In this document: one piece after another, positions 9,401-17,205 of the stretch
Layout of the letters: each line of letters starts with the position of its first letter
Numbering within the stretch: position 1 is the stretch's first letter
Notes under the pieces: generated by a model
Seen by the model: the letters and a program-made list of their open reading frames with translations, nothing else
What the model was told of the DNA's origin: nothing
Databases searched by the model: none
From: JAXLWB01 sp046328715
Lineage (GTDB): Bacteria > Chloroflexota > Anaerolineae > Caldilineales > Caldilineaceae
Length of the DNA stretch: 59,878 bases
Direction: 5' to 3'
Assembly (NCBI GenBank): GCA_046328715.1
Contig: JAXLWB010000062.1
Location: 1 to 59,878, forward strand
Translations under genes and position numbers: made by a program

Positions 9401-10041
9401 AGAAGAGTATCTGGATTGTGGGCGGTGATGGGTGGGCCTATGACATCGGCTATGGTGGACTCGACCATGTTCTTGCCAGTGGGCGAAATGTCAACGTGAT
9501 GATTCTCGATACCGAGGTCTACTCGAACACGGGTGGCCAGGCCTCGAAGTCAACACCGTTGGGCGCGGTGGCCAAGTTTGCCTCGGGTGGTAAAGCTCGC
9601 CCCAAGAAGGATATCGGCCAGATCTTTATGAGTTATGGCAACGTTTATATCGCCCAAATTGCTATGGGAGCTGATGATGCTCAGGCACTCAAGGCGATTC
9701 GCGAGGCCGAAGCCTATGATGGACCCTCGCTGATTATCGCTTATAGCCACTGTATCGCCCACGGCATCGACATGGCCAAGGGCATGACCCAGCAGAAACT
9801 GGCCAGCGAATCAGGCTATTGGCCGCTCTATCGCTACGATCCACGACTGCGCGCTGAAGGTAAGAATCCGCTCCAACTCGACTCAAAGGCGCCCAAGGTT
9901 CCGTTCAAAGAATATGCCTACAACGAGAACCGTTACCGTCTGTTGGCGCAAAGCGACCCTGACACCGCCGAACAGTTGATCAAAGATGCACAAACCGTGG
10001 TGACACAACACTGGCAACGATATGAGGAACTAGCAAAGTAA
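6457..10041 (+). CDS. nifJ: pyruvate:ferredoxin (flavodoxin) oxidoreductase
   Basis: Single-chain PFOR: oxidative decarboxylation of pyruvate with CoA to acetyl-CoA, reducing ferredoxin or flavodoxin; cytoplasmic. All domains are present in order in 1194 aa, the usual length: the pyruvate-binding N-terminal domain (ITPASQMGEFAD), the GDHSDVMAARSTGWAML region, the gamma-type domain (about 420-640), and two ferredoxin-like [4Fe-4S] motifs starting near residue 701 (CIQCGKCVFVCP) and 757 (CTGCQLCVEVCP). The TPP-binding domain contributes the proximal cluster (GACAGCGE) and the GGDGWAYDIGYGG diphosphate motif near 989. A ribosome binding site (GAGAGGA) precedes the ATG. A DHOD-like gene follows after a hairpin. 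In a presumably facultative organism it would supply low-potential electrons during oxygen limitation, which fits the neighbouring hydrogenase; the upstream operator site supports joint control. Confidence 0.97.
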   Translation: MSRQQVTLDGNEAVADVAYKTNEVIAIYPITPASQMGEFADQWAAYHEKNIWGMTPQVIEMQSEGGAAGAVHGALQTGSLTTTFTASQGLLLMIPNMYKIAGELTSTVFHIAARSLATNGLSIFGDHSDVMAARSTGWAMLFSNSVQEAQDFALISQASTLEGRVPFLNIMDGFRTSHEINKIESLDDADLHAMIDDELVRAHRSRALTPDNPFMRGTAQNPDMYFQAREAANSYYLAVPTLVQQVMDRFAKLTGRSYHLFDYIGAADADRVIVMMGSGCETVEETISYLNRHGEKLGLLKVHLFRPFAIDQFVAALPQTVKTIAVLDRTKEPGSAGEPLYQDVVTAFHEGWYATGGGEVRIIGGRYGLSSKEFTPAMVKGIFDEMCKDKPKNHFTIGINDDVTHTSLAYDPSFDTEPEDVVRAVFWGLGSDGTVSANKNSIKIIGEETSNFAQGYFVYDSKKSGARTISHLRFGPQPIKSTYLINRANFVAVHQFGFLQVYDVLESAQEGAVFLLNAPYKPDRVWAQLPRVTQEQIIAKKLKLYVIDAYKVAQDLGLGVRINTIMQTCFFSLLDQAVSSDAKLLSHDEAIEQIKNAIRKSYGKRGEAVVQKNFAAVDTTLQNLFAVEVPATVTSTIELPPVVSPLAPDFVRNVTAKMMAAQGDLLPVSALPADGTYPSATTRWEKRNIAQEVPVWDPDICIQCGKCVFVCPHSVIRSKVLTPEDTEGAPDGFLTAKARWRELPDMLYTLQVAVEDCTGCQLCVEVCPVKDKRAAGRKAINMKPQLPLREQGRKDWDFFMSLPETPRSDGLVFNNVKNVQLLEPLFEFSGACAGCGETPYLRLVTQLYGDHAIVANATGCSSIYGGNLPTTPWSQNAAGRGPAWSNSLFEDNAEFGLGMRLTLDQQLAYARKLLNDLRDQVGATLVDELLNADQTTDAGIEQQRARVTELKARLVSHVVGLHPAQDGEPVRDLLSLADVLVKKSIWIVGGDGWAYDIGYGGLDHVLASGRNVNVMILDTEVYSNTGGQASKSTPLGAVAKFASGGKARPKKDIGQIFMSYGNVYIAQIAMGADDAQALKAIREAEAYDGPSLIIAYSHCIAHGIDMAKGMTQQKLASESGYWPLYRYDPRLRAEGKNPLQLDSKAPKVPFKEYAYNENRYRLLAQSDPDTAEQLIKDAQTVVTQHWQRYEELAK

Positions 10042-10134
10042 TTGCGGATTGCGAATTGTAGATTTCGGATTGCAGATTCGGTGTAGACTGAGTTTCAATC
10101 CGCAATCCACAATCCACATTCTGCAATCCGAAAT
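10041..10134. repeat. heptad-word hairpin element (ATTGCGG type)
   Basis: The left arm (10041-10080) is six degenerate copies of a 7-base word related to TTGCGGA. The right arm (10093-10134) is its inverted counterpart related to CCGCAAT. The whole nifJ-to-DHOD gap is this element; the ribosome binding site of the next gene (GGAG) lies at its end. Confidence 0.75.
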
Positions 10135-10144
10135 GGAGACTCCT

Positions 10145-11161
10145 ATGGATTTAACAACCACCTATCTCGGTTTTAAACTTCGTCATCCATTGATTGCCTC
10201 GGCGTCACCGATGACCGGCACCTTTGATCGGGTTCGCCATCTCGAAGATGAAGGGGCCGCAGCTGTTGTGTTACCTTCGCTATTCGAGGAACAGTTGGAA
10301 GCTGAGAGTTATCAACTACATCACTATCTCGATTATGGGATCGACAGCTTTGCTGAAGCACTGAGCTATTTTCCCGCCAAATCCAACTACTATGTAGGCC
10401 CGGATGGTTACCTCAACCTGATCCGCCGCGCCAAGGAAGCGCTCGACATTCCCGTAATTGCCAGCCTCAATGGCTCATCGCCCGGTGGCTGGACCAATTA
10501 CGCCCGTATGTTGGAACAAGCCGGGGCTGATGCGTTGGAACTCAACATTTACTTCGTCGCCACCAATCTCGACTGGTCTAGCCGCGATGTCGAGCAGGTC
10601 TATTTGGACGTGGTTGAACAGGTGAAGTCACATGTTTCAATTCCACTGGCAGTCAAATTGAGCCCCTACTTTAGCTCCTTTGGCAACATGGCAACTCGCC
10701 TGCACAAGGCAGGGGCCGACAGTCTGGTGCTTTTCAACCGCTTCTACCAGCCCGACTTCGACCTTGAGCATCTGGAAGTGACCCCTCATCTCGTGTTGAG
10801 TAATTCCAACGAGTTGCGTCTGCCCTTGCACTGGATCGCCATTCTCTATGGCCGCGTCCCGGTAGACTTTGCACTCACCAGTGGCGTTCACAGCCACGAG
10901 GATATCCTCAAATCGCTGATGGCCGGGGCTAATGCAACGATGCTCGCTTCCGCATTGCTTCATCATGGGGCCAAACGGATCGGCGAGTTGGTCCACGATC
11001 TGCAGCGCTGGATGGAAGAGCACGACTACGAATCAGTCGAGCAGATGCGCGGCAGCATGAGCCAACTCAACGTACGCGAACCCGCCGCCTTCGAACGTGC
11101 TAACTACATGAAGGTGCTGCAATCCTATCGGCAGGATCCGATGGGCATGTGGGTACGGTAA
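10145..11161 (+). CDS. dihydroorotate dehydrogenase-like flavoprotein
   Basis: A (beta/alpha)8 flavoprotein of the class 1 dihydroorotate dehydrogenase superfamily (338 aa), probably binding FMN. Visible features are the N-terminal LGFKLRHPLIASASPMT, the IPVIASLNGSSPGGW strand, ADALELNIYF, AVKLSPYFSS and a C-terminal phosphate-binding region (LTSGVHSHEDILKSLMAGA). I chose the ATG at 10145 (GGAG about 7 bases upstream); the longer frame would run through a repeat element. Genes of this subfamily are often found directly behind PFOR genes, and no pyr genes are nearby, so a role in redox metabolism linked to PFOR is more likely than pyrimidine synthesis. The substrate is unknown; I see no obvious class 1 catalytic cysteine loop. 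Confidence 0.85.
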   Translation: MDLTTTYLGFKLRHPLIASASPMTGTFDRVRHLEDEGAAAVVLPSLFEEQLEAESYQLHHYLDYGIDSFAEALSYFPAKSNYYVGPDGYLNLIRRAKEALDIPVIASLNGSSPGGWTNYARMLEQAGADALELNIYFVATNLDWSSRDVEQVYLDVVEQVKSHVSIPLAVKLSPYFSSFGNMATRLHKAGADSLVLFNRFYQPDFDLEHLEVTPHLVLSNSNELRLPLHWIAILYGRVPVDFALTSGVHSHEDILKSLMAGANATMLASALLHHGAKRIGELVHDLQRWMEEHDYESVEQMRGSMSQLNVREPAAFERANYMKVLQSYRQDPMGMWVR

Positions 11162-11254
11162 GAACGTAGCACAATTATACTGATGCTCTGCAAGGAGTCA
11201 CGCTTTTTATACCGTAAAAAATGTTATCCCCTGACAACCGCTAGTATATCAAAA

Positions 11255-11317
11255 CAACGAAGTGAGAAAAGAACGAAGAAAGCATGGTAGCAATTTCGTT
11301 CCTTTCTCATCTCGTTG
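11255..11317. terminator. bidirectional hairpin between convergent genes
   Basis: Arms 11255-11277 and 11295-11317 pair in 20 of 23 positions. The right arm overlaps the last codons and stop of the MFS gene, so it provides both its C-terminal residues and a terminator for the converging genes. Confidence 0.6.
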
Positions 11318-12626
11318 TTGCCTTCCCATGCCACCACGCATACCCCGCAAACAACACCGTCCCCAACACAATTGACGCTGCGCCTACCAGAAAGAGTGGC
11401 GTATAGCCTGCATTTTCGATCAGGTAGCCACCGACAAAGGCCGCCACCGCAACACTCAAGCCGGCTGCCATCTCTCCAGCACCGGTCATAATGCCCCGTT
11501 GTTGATGGGGTGTCAGTTCCATCAGGTAAACGATATAGGAAGAATAACGCATGCTGAAAAGCACTTGTGTAAGCACATAGCTGCTGCCCACCACGCCCCA
11601 GACCGGCAGAAAGGCCATCGGCAGTAGACAGATTGCAGCACCCATCGCTACCACGACCGAGACCCATTGACGTGGGAAACGGCGTGAAAGCCAGGGCACG
11701 GCCAAGACTGCTGGAATCGTCATCAACCGTGCAGCAGCGATGATCTGCCCGATCAAGGCCGCATCCACGTGCAGCTTTTGATCGAGATAGACGTTGAAGA
11801 AGCTACTCACCGCCGACAGCCCGCCCACCTGGAAGAAGCGTACCAGGGTCATCACAATAAAGAGCGCCCAAAAGCCCTGCGCGGCATTCGGTGCCCCAAG
11901 TCGTTCGCTAGGATGAGTTTCAACGGGCGCTGGCTCCTTGACGCGGCTGGTCAGCAAGAGCAGGATGAACATCAGCAGGGCGGCGATCACGACAATCCAA
12001 AGTGGCACGTTGTAGGGTTGTGCCTCTGTGAGCGAACCACCTGCCCAGCGTACATACCAGCCCGGCAGCGCACCACCGAGCAGCGCCCCAAAAAAGCCAC
12101 CCGCCGAATTGAGCGCCGACTGCGCCGAAAAGACCTGCTGCCGTTGGTGACCACTGGTGCGATTGCTAACAAAGGGCACGACATTGACATAAAAGCCCGC
12201 CAGCCCGATATTGAGTAACGACTTTCCTGCCATCAACCCCACTTGCCAGAAGGGATGCGGCAACCAGCCGACCGCCGCAGTCGCAATTGCCCCCAGGATT
12301 GTCAACGCCCCGCCCCAAATCATCACGGTGCGCGGCATCCAGTAGCCACCCAACATGCCAACCGGGATGGCAACAATGGCAAAAATGAGATCGCCTGCCG
12401 AGTTGATGCGGCCAATCGCATCCGGGGCAAAACCCAAACGAAGTAGATACAGGTTGAAGATGACGGAGAAGATACCACCATCGATCGTAAATCCCAGCAA
12501 CACACCGATGAGAGTGACGAGGAGCACATCGCGATTTTGAACCCAGGCCAGCCCTTGGACCCAAGTAATATACCGTTTTTGCCAAACCATGGAGAGCGCT
12601 TTCAAGTATGCGTTCATGTTGCGCAC
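11307..12626 (-). CDS. MFS-type transporter
   Basis: Major facilitator superfamily permease (439 aa) with about twelve hydrophobic segments. Visible are a first-half loop (DAIGRINSAGDLIFA), a large central loop rich in Pro and Glu around KEPAPVETHPSERLG (near residue 210), and the second six-helix half (VMTLVRFFQVGGLSAVSSFFNVYL). Substrate not predictable; sequence flavour is that of efflux-type MFS_1 proteins. It is transcribed toward the DHOD-like gene. A second Met three codons in is an equally good start. No partner gene nearby. Confidence 0.85.
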   Translation of the reverse strand: MRNMNAYLKALSMVWQKRYITWVQGLAWVQNRDVLLVTLIGVLLGFTIDGGIFSVIFNLYLLRLGFAPDAIGRINSAGDLIFAIVAIPVGMLGGYWMPRTVMIWGGALTILGAIATAAVGWLPHPFWQVGLMAGKSLLNIGLAGFYVNVVPFVSNRTSGHQRQQVFSAQSALNSAGGFFGALLGGALPGWYVRWAGGSLTEAQPYNVPLWIVVIAALLMFILLLLTSRVKEPAPVETHPSERLGAPNAAQGFWALFIVMTLVRFFQVGGLSAVSSFFNVYLDQKLHVDAALIGQIIAAARLMTIPAVLAVPWLSRRFPRQWVSVVVAMGAAICLLPMAFLPVWGVVGSSYVLTQVLFSMRYSSYIVYLMELTPHQQRGIMTGAGEMAAGLSVAVAAFVGGYLIENAGYTPLFLVGAASIVLGTVLFAGYAWWHGKATTR

Positions 12627-12684
12627 GAACTGGAAAAACTAGTCAAGATCGGCTTCTCATTGCCGACAAGTGCGCATTATGTTG

Positions 12685-13083
12685 TTATGCCGTTAACAAT
12701 TGAAGCCCTTGTTCGGCAAAGTGGTTGTCAAAGGTAAAGACTTGCTCAATACTGTTTCGCCGGCAAATCTCGAAACTACTGCAATCAACCAAACTCAATG
12801 GTCGCCGTTTGGCCGTCCGTAATGCTGATAAACTCGCACGGTGAAGATCTTCCTCAATCCACTCGACAGCTAGCAAAGAAATCATATGATCATGCAAGTC
12901 TTCAACCGCATTCATTCCTAAGCGATCCTGTACGAGTGCTGTTGATTCAACAACCACATAATTGGAAGTAATGAGATCTTCGCCGCTAGTCAGCAACAAT
13001 TGCCAAATTCGTTTTGCCATTGCATGATTGTTATCATCACGATCCAGCAAGCTATACAACGCCGAGGTATCAATAAAGATCAT
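12685..13083 (-). CDS. vapC: PIN-domain toxin (VapC family)
   Basis: Predicted ribonuclease toxin of a type II toxin-antitoxin pair (132 aa). The PIN fold is shown by the N-terminal FIDTSALYSLLDRDD with the first catalytic Asp, the middle acidic residues, and the C-terminal SLVDCSSFEICRR and VFTFDNHFAEQGL motif with the last metal-binding Asp. Family members cleave tRNA or rRNA; the target here is unknown. Its ATG overlaps the antitoxin stop in an ATGA, indicating translational coupling. Confidence 0.9.
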   Translation of the reverse strand: MIFIDTSALYSLLDRDDNNHAMAKRIWQLLLTSGEDLITSNYVVVESTALVQDRLGMNAVEDLHDHMISLLAVEWIEEDLHRASLSALRTAKRRPLSLVDCSSFEICRRNSIEQVFTFDNHFAEQGLQLLTA

Positions 13084-13340
13084 GAGGAAGCAACCTCGGC
13101 GTAAATGTTGGCAAGATATTGATCGTGATTTTGGCTTACATCATTTTGACCAGAAGAATATTTGCCTACGATCTCTAGTGAGCGCCGCCTTTTTTCTTCT
13201 AAACTAGGTTGTTTAGCGAGGCGAAAGTAATTATTGATACTGCGACGAATCAATTCGGCAATCGACACATCTTCTCGGCGTGCCATGTCGCGCAATATCG
13301 CAGCTTGTTGATCGGTTAATTGAATTTGTGTACGTACCAT
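13080..13340 (-). CDS. vapB: ribbon-helix-helix antitoxin (VapB/CopG type)
   Basis: Small protein (86 aa) that should neutralise the PIN toxin encoded next and repress its own operon. The N terminus (RTQIQLTDQQAAILRDMA) forms the beta strand and first helix, followed by SIAELIRRSINNYF, a typical CopG/MetJ ribbon-helix-helix. The remaining charged C terminus would wrap the toxin. First gene of the two-gene operon. Confidence 0.88.
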   Translation of the reverse strand: MVRTQIQLTDQQAAILRDMARREDVSIAELIRRSINNYFRLAKQPSLEEKRRRSLEIVGKYSSGQNDVSQNHDQYLANIYAEVASS

Positions 13341-13421
13341 CCTTGTCTCTCCACAAATGTTTGTAAATAGTGATTACATTTTAGCATTTATGCTGTAATA
13401 ACGACAAAAGGGTCGAACTGA

Positions 13422-13961
13422 ATGCAACTCACCACCGATCGTTTGATTCTACGTGAATTTGTTGAGGAAGATTGGCAGGCAGTGTTGGCCTATCAACAGA
13501 ATCCGCTTTATTTTCGCTATTACGCCCAGGACGCGCAGACCGAGCAGGGCGCACGCGAGTTCGTCCAGATGTTCCTCAATCAGCAAACGGCAACGCCGCG
13601 CACCAAATTTCAACTGGCAGTGACACACAAGGAAAATGGTCAGCTCATTGGCAATTGTGGTATTCGCCTAAAGGAGATTGACGCCATTGAGGGTGATATT
13701 GGCTATGAACTGAACCCGGATTATTGGGGCAATGGCTACGCTAGCGAGGCTGCTAAGCGGATCGTCCACTATGGCTTTACGAAGCTGCATCTTCATCGCA
13801 TCTGGTCGTGGTGTATTGCCGATAATGTGGGTTCGTACCGGGTGATGGAGAAGGTGGGGATGCGCCGAGAGGGCCATTTGCGGCAGAACGAGTTCTATAA
13901 AGGGCGCTATTGGGATACGTTAATCTATGCCATCCTCGAAGATGAGTGGAAGAAACAATGA
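13422..13961 (+). CDS. GNAT-family N-acetyltransferase (RimJ/RimL type)
   Basis: Acetyltransferase of 179 aa. The start LTTDRLILREFVEEDW, the IGNCGIRL strand, and the acetyl-CoA-binding segment DIGYELNPDYWGNGYASEAA are typical of the RimJ/RimL subgroup that acetylates protein N termini or small amines, as is the C-terminal HRIWSWCIADNVGSYRVMEK. Substrate unknown. Single gene, divergent from the VapBC operon. Confidence 0.9.
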   Translation: MQLTTDRLILREFVEEDWQAVLAYQQNPLYFRYYAQDAQTEQGAREFVQMFLNQQTATPRTKFQLAVTHKENGQLIGNCGIRLKEIDAIEGDIGYELNPDYWGNGYASEAAKRIVHYGFTKLHLHRIWSWCIADNVGSYRVMEKVGMRREGHLRQNEFYKGRYWDTLIYAILEDEWKKQ

Positions 13962-14069
13962 AGTTCACGCCGTATTAAGCGGATTCCTTTGGAATGACTG
14001 CTTGTCTTGTCGCGTTGAGACCACGCTTCCCAGTGTAGCAGGTGTTGAATCACTCTTGTGTTACATGAG

Positions 14070-15026
14070 TTATGAAACCGATGTGGCTGGGGCGACATTG
14101 CCGGCTGGCTCTTGAACGGGAATGGTTTCTTGACCGTGCATCAACAGGAGCGGACAGGTTGCATCGTGGATGACCTGGCTGGCGATGCTGCCATAGACCA
14201 ACCGCTCAACACCGGAGCGTCCGTGGGTACTCATCACGATTAGATCGATCTCTTCGCTGCTGGCGATCTGGGCAATGGCAGCGGCTGGTTTGCCAAAGAC
14301 AACGTGATGCGAGGAAGGGATGCCTGCCAGTTGCAGGCGGAGACGAATCTGTTCTAAGTAATTGGTGGCAATTTTGGCACGGGTCTGAAACACTGCGCTG
14401 AGACTGTCAGCGTTGCCATACATCAACTCGCGTTCGTGGGTTGTGGCAGGCTCGATCACACGCAAGAGTTGAATCGCTGTGGCTGTCATTTGGGCAAAAC
14501 TTTGGGCAATAGGCAGGGCTGTCTCGGCGAACTGAGAACCATCCAGCGGAACCAACAGATCTTCTGGCGACTTTTCTGGCTTTGCTACCGCTGCGGCAGG
14601 CACCAAGAAGACCGGAGGGCGCGCATTGCGCACGACCTGATCCGAGACACTGCCCAACAGTGCTCGTCCAATGCCTGTACGACCATGGGTTGACATGGCA
14701 ATCAAGTCCACATGCTCTTCTTCGGCCAGGCGCAGAATACACTCACTCGGCGAGCCCACAAGAAAGTGAGCGGTGGCCTTGAATCCTTGTTCGGTGAGTT
14801 GTTGCGTGAGCGCCTGGATGCGGGCGCGGACTGGATCTGAAGTGGCCGGCAACGCCGGATCTGACGAAGGCTGGCTAAAGTCGCCGAGCATGGCAAGAGC
14901 AGGTGAAGATGCCGCCATTAAGATGATCTCGACCTGGTTAGGTGCAAAAAAACGTTGCAGATGAGGAACAACCTGTTCTGCCAGTTCAGAACCATCGAGA
15001 GGGATGAGAATGCGTTTGAAGATCAT
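14070..15026 (-). CDS. tandem-domain universal stress protein
   Basis: Two UspA domains in one chain (318 aa; about 1-145 and 155-300). Each starts with a LxPLDGSxxAE strand and ends with the ATP-binding signature G-x2-G-x9-G-S (STHGRTGIGRALLGS and STHGRSGVERLVYGS), so both halves are of the nucleotide-binding type. Mycobacterial tandem Usp proteins (Rv2623 class) act in dormancy under low oxygen. It is the last gene of the minus-strand run from 17664, separated by 146 bases from the flavoprotein gene. Confidence 0.93.
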   Translation of the reverse strand: MIFKRILIPLDGSELAEQVVPHLQRFFAPNQVEIILMAASSPALAMLGDFSQPSSDPALPATSDPVRARIQALTQQLTEQGFKATAHFLVGSPSECILRLAEEEHVDLIAMSTHGRTGIGRALLGSVSDQVVRNARPPVFLVPAAAVAKPEKSPEDLLVPLDGSQFAETALPIAQSFAQMTATAIQLLRVIEPATTHERELMYGNADSLSAVFQTRAKIATNYLEQIRLRLQLAGIPSSHHVVFGKPAAAIAQIASSEEIDLIVMSTHGRSGVERLVYGSIASQVIHDATCPLLLMHGQETIPVQEPAGNVAPATSVS

Positions 15027-15079
15027 CGTTGCCTTTGTCGAATGTTGTTTCAGGTATTACGCAGAGATCTTAGAGGAGG

Positions 15080-15160
15080 CACGGAGTTCTCGGAGCGCAC
15101 AGCAGAAAATGTGATGCTGCTTCTCTGTGTTCTCGGTGCCTTCGCGTGTGTACTCCGTGT
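15080..15160. repeat. heptad-word hairpin element
   Basis: Arms around CACGGAG and CTCCGTG, with further 7-base words (CTCGGAG, TTCTCGG) on both sides, lie between the Usp and flavoprotein genes. Pairing is imperfect. Confidence 0.45.
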
Positions 15161-15172
15161 CCTGAATTGTTG

Positions 15173-16084
15173 TTATTGATGTACGAGCCACTCCCAGGCG
15201 CTGATTGCTGCCTTAACCCCTTCGCCAATTGCCACGGGGACCTGCTCGGCATGTACATTAGTGACATCCCCTGCTGCGTAGAGCCCAGGTACCTCTGTTT
15301 CACAGCGCTGGTTGACTGGAATAAGGCTATCCAGTTCGAGATGAAGCAAATTGCGCACAAGATCAGTGTTGGGAAGAAGTCCCATTTCAATAAAAATCCC
15401 CTCAACTGGCAGATAACGGATCGAGTAACTTTGCTGAAGCTCGATTTGTGTGACAAAGGCTTCGCCCGCAATCCGTTCAATGTGCCAGCCCTCTAGCGAG
15501 ACAATCTTCGGATTCTGTTCGACCAATTTCAACTGAGCCGGTGAGCCGACCTCGTCACCCAGGGGGAGCCAATAGACCCGTTGCGCAATCGATGCAAGTT
15601 TAAGCAGCGCCGCCAAGGCCCGCTCATTCTGACCAATCACCGCCACTTCACGACCCACAAAGAGTGGGGCGTGACTCAAAGCCGAGTAACTGACCCCTTT
15701 CCCCCAGAACTGTTCCTCGCCAGCTACATAGAGCCGTTGCGGTTTGACACCCGAGGCCACAATTACCGCACGGGCAAGCAGTGGTTCACCCTGATGATGG
15801 AGGCTGAGTTCAAACAAGCCTAACCCATTCTGGCGGATCGATTCGACCGCTGCGCGCTGGTAAAGATCGGTCTCTTCTCGAATCTGCTGCACAAGCTCGC
15901 TCACCAGTTCGCTGCCCCATAGCAAATTGTGGGGCGATGAGGAATTCATAATATAACTGGAACTGACTTTGCCGCCAAGATCGGGTGCAACCAGCAGCAC
16001 ATCCAATTGAACCTGGTTGGCGTAAGCGGTCGCCGCTAGTCCTGCCGGTCCGGCACCAACCACGATTAAATCATAAATTTTCAT
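15173..16084 (-). CDS. thioredoxin-reductase-like flavoprotein without redox cysteines
   Basis: FAD-dependent pyridine nucleotide oxidoreductase of thioredoxin reductase size (303 aa). The FAD fingerprint is intact (IVVGAGPAGLAATAYA), as is the C-terminal FAD motif (VPGLYAAGDVTN). The active-site CxxC that normally follows GVSY is replaced by S134-A-L-S137, so it cannot be a true TrxB. The NAD(P)H-binding glycine motif is also altered (AVIGQNERALAAL instead of GxGxxA). It may be a TrxR-like ferredoxin or flavodoxin reductase, or a redox sensor. It lies 12 bases after a CBS gene, hence co-transcribed with CBS and Usp genes. Confidence 0.85.
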   Translation of the reverse strand: MKIYDLIVVGAGPAGLAATAYANQVQLDVLLVAPDLGGKVSSSYIMNSSSPHNLLWGSELVSELVQQIREETDLYQRAAVESIRQNGLGLFELSLHHQGEPLLARAVIVASGVKPQRLYVAGEEQFWGKGVSYSALSHAPLFVGREVAVIGQNERALAALLKLASIAQRVYWLPLGDEVGSPAQLKLVEQNPKIVSLEGWHIERIAGEAFVTQIELQQSYSIRYLPVEGIFIEMGLLPNTDLVRNLLHLELDSLIPVNQRCETEVPGLYAAGDVTNVHAEQVPVAIGEGVKAAISAWEWLVHQ

Positions 16085-16096
16085 CCGAATCCTTGT

Positions 16097-16573
16097 TTAC
16101 CTGACCGGCATAACTTGTGCGATGCGCGCTGGCTCTTCACTGACTACTCGTGACCACGACTCAACAACGAGACGGAAGATGTCCGATTCGGTGATGATGC
16201 CAATTACCTTTTCTCCTTCGGTAACCGGCAAACCGCTGATTTCATATTCAAGCATACGTTCTGCTGCGTCTTGTACGGTATCATCGGCACCGACGGTGAC
16301 GGGATCGGGCGTCATTAACTCTTCGACTGATTGCGAAGAGACCAAAAAACGACGTGAAGTATCACCATCATCACCCGGGGCAATCGGGGCGGCTTGTTGA
16401 ACATCACTCATTGTGAGAATGCCTACCAGCGCTCCATCCCGGTCCACGACTGGCAGGCGACGTACATCATTTTCATACATCAAATTGTAGGCCTCAAAAA
16501 GTGAAGCTTGAGGATGGATGGTAAGCGCAGGGGCTGTCATCCAACTGCCAACGTCAGACAGATGGCGTTTCAT
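16097..16573 (-). CDS. CBS-domain-pair protein
   Basis: Two CBS domains (158 aa) forming one Bateman module, which binds adenine nucleotides. Domain 1 contains VGSWMTAPALTIHPQ and VRRLPVVDRDG, domain 2 VEELMTPDPVTVGADD and ISGLPVTEGEKVIGIITESDIF. I take the ATG at 16571-16573 (AGGTGG upstream) as the start. It overlaps the end of the upstream Usp gene by 20 bases, so translation is probably coupled. A longer frame to 16708 would lie entirely inside the Usp gene. No catalytic domain is attached, as in mycobacterial HRP1 (Rv2626c). Confidence 0.88.
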   Translation of the reverse strand: MKRHLSDVGSWMTAPALTIHPQASLFEAYNLMYENDVRRLPVVDRDGALVGILTMSDVQQAAPIAPGDDGDTSRRFLVSSQSVEELMTPDPVTVGADDTVQDAAERMLEYEISGLPVTEGEKVIGIITESDIFRLVVESWSRVVSEEPARIAQVMPVR

Positions 16574-17105
16574 AAACCACCTCAGACCTTCGGTCCTTCT
16601 GCGGCTCTGTTGCATTTGCCTTATTCGCTTCTGCGTGGGTCGCAACCTCTTCTGGGCGCACCAACAAGACTGGGACCGAAATAGAACGTAATACACCCTC
16701 CGCAACACTGCCCAACATCAGACGCATAATGCCTGAGCGGCCATGAGTGGCCATAGCAACAATATCCACCTGTTCGGAACGAGCCGCTCCACAAATCTCG
16801 TGGATCGGATCGCCAACCGGGATGTGCACACAAACATGATACCCTTCTGCCTCCAGTGCATGGGCGACACTGTTAATGTCTTCCACAATCATGCGACGAT
16901 GATCGACCCATTCATGCTCGATTAACTGCGGATCCCAGGTGAGGGTCGGCGTCATGGGCACAATGTAGGGTGAGTAGGTGAGCGGATCAATCACTTGCAG
17001 TAGGATCAACTCCGTGTCAGGCGGTGCAAATAATTGGCGGACCGCCGATAAAACTTTCTTGCTCAGTGCGGATCCGTCGAGTGTAACTAAGATTTTTCGT
17101 TTCAT
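16554..17105 (-). CDS. single-domain universal stress protein
   Basis: UspA fold of 183 aa starting KILVTLDGSALSKK, with the ATP-binding signature MATHGRSGIMRLMLGSVAEGV. The C-terminal about 30 residues (polar, KANATEPQKDRRSE) extend beyond the fold and cover the start of the next gene, the overlapping CBS protein. Preceded by a good ribosome binding site (AAGGAGG) and by a second CBS gene. Confidence 0.93.
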   Translation of the reverse strand: MKRKILVTLDGSALSKKVLSAVRQLFAPPDTELILLQVIDPLTYSPYIVPMTPTLTWDPQLIEHEWVDHRRMIVEDINSVAHALEAEGYHVCVHIPVGDPIHEICGAARSEQVDIVAMATHGRSGIMRLMLGSVAEGVLRSISVPVLLVRPEEVATHAEANKANATEPQKDRRSEVVYETPSV

Positions 17106-17205
17106 GGCGTTCCTCCTTATGGTTTATACCAATGATGCCTGAAACGCCACTGCTTCTACTCGTGTTGTCGAGCAAGATTCGTGGCGTTTGCAACCGCAAG
17201 TGGCA

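Noticed and set aside
16574..16708. N-terminal extension of the CBS protein
   Set aside because: It lies wholly inside the overlapping Usp gene, has basic low-quality sequence and no ribosome binding site, while AGGTGG precedes the ATG at 16573.
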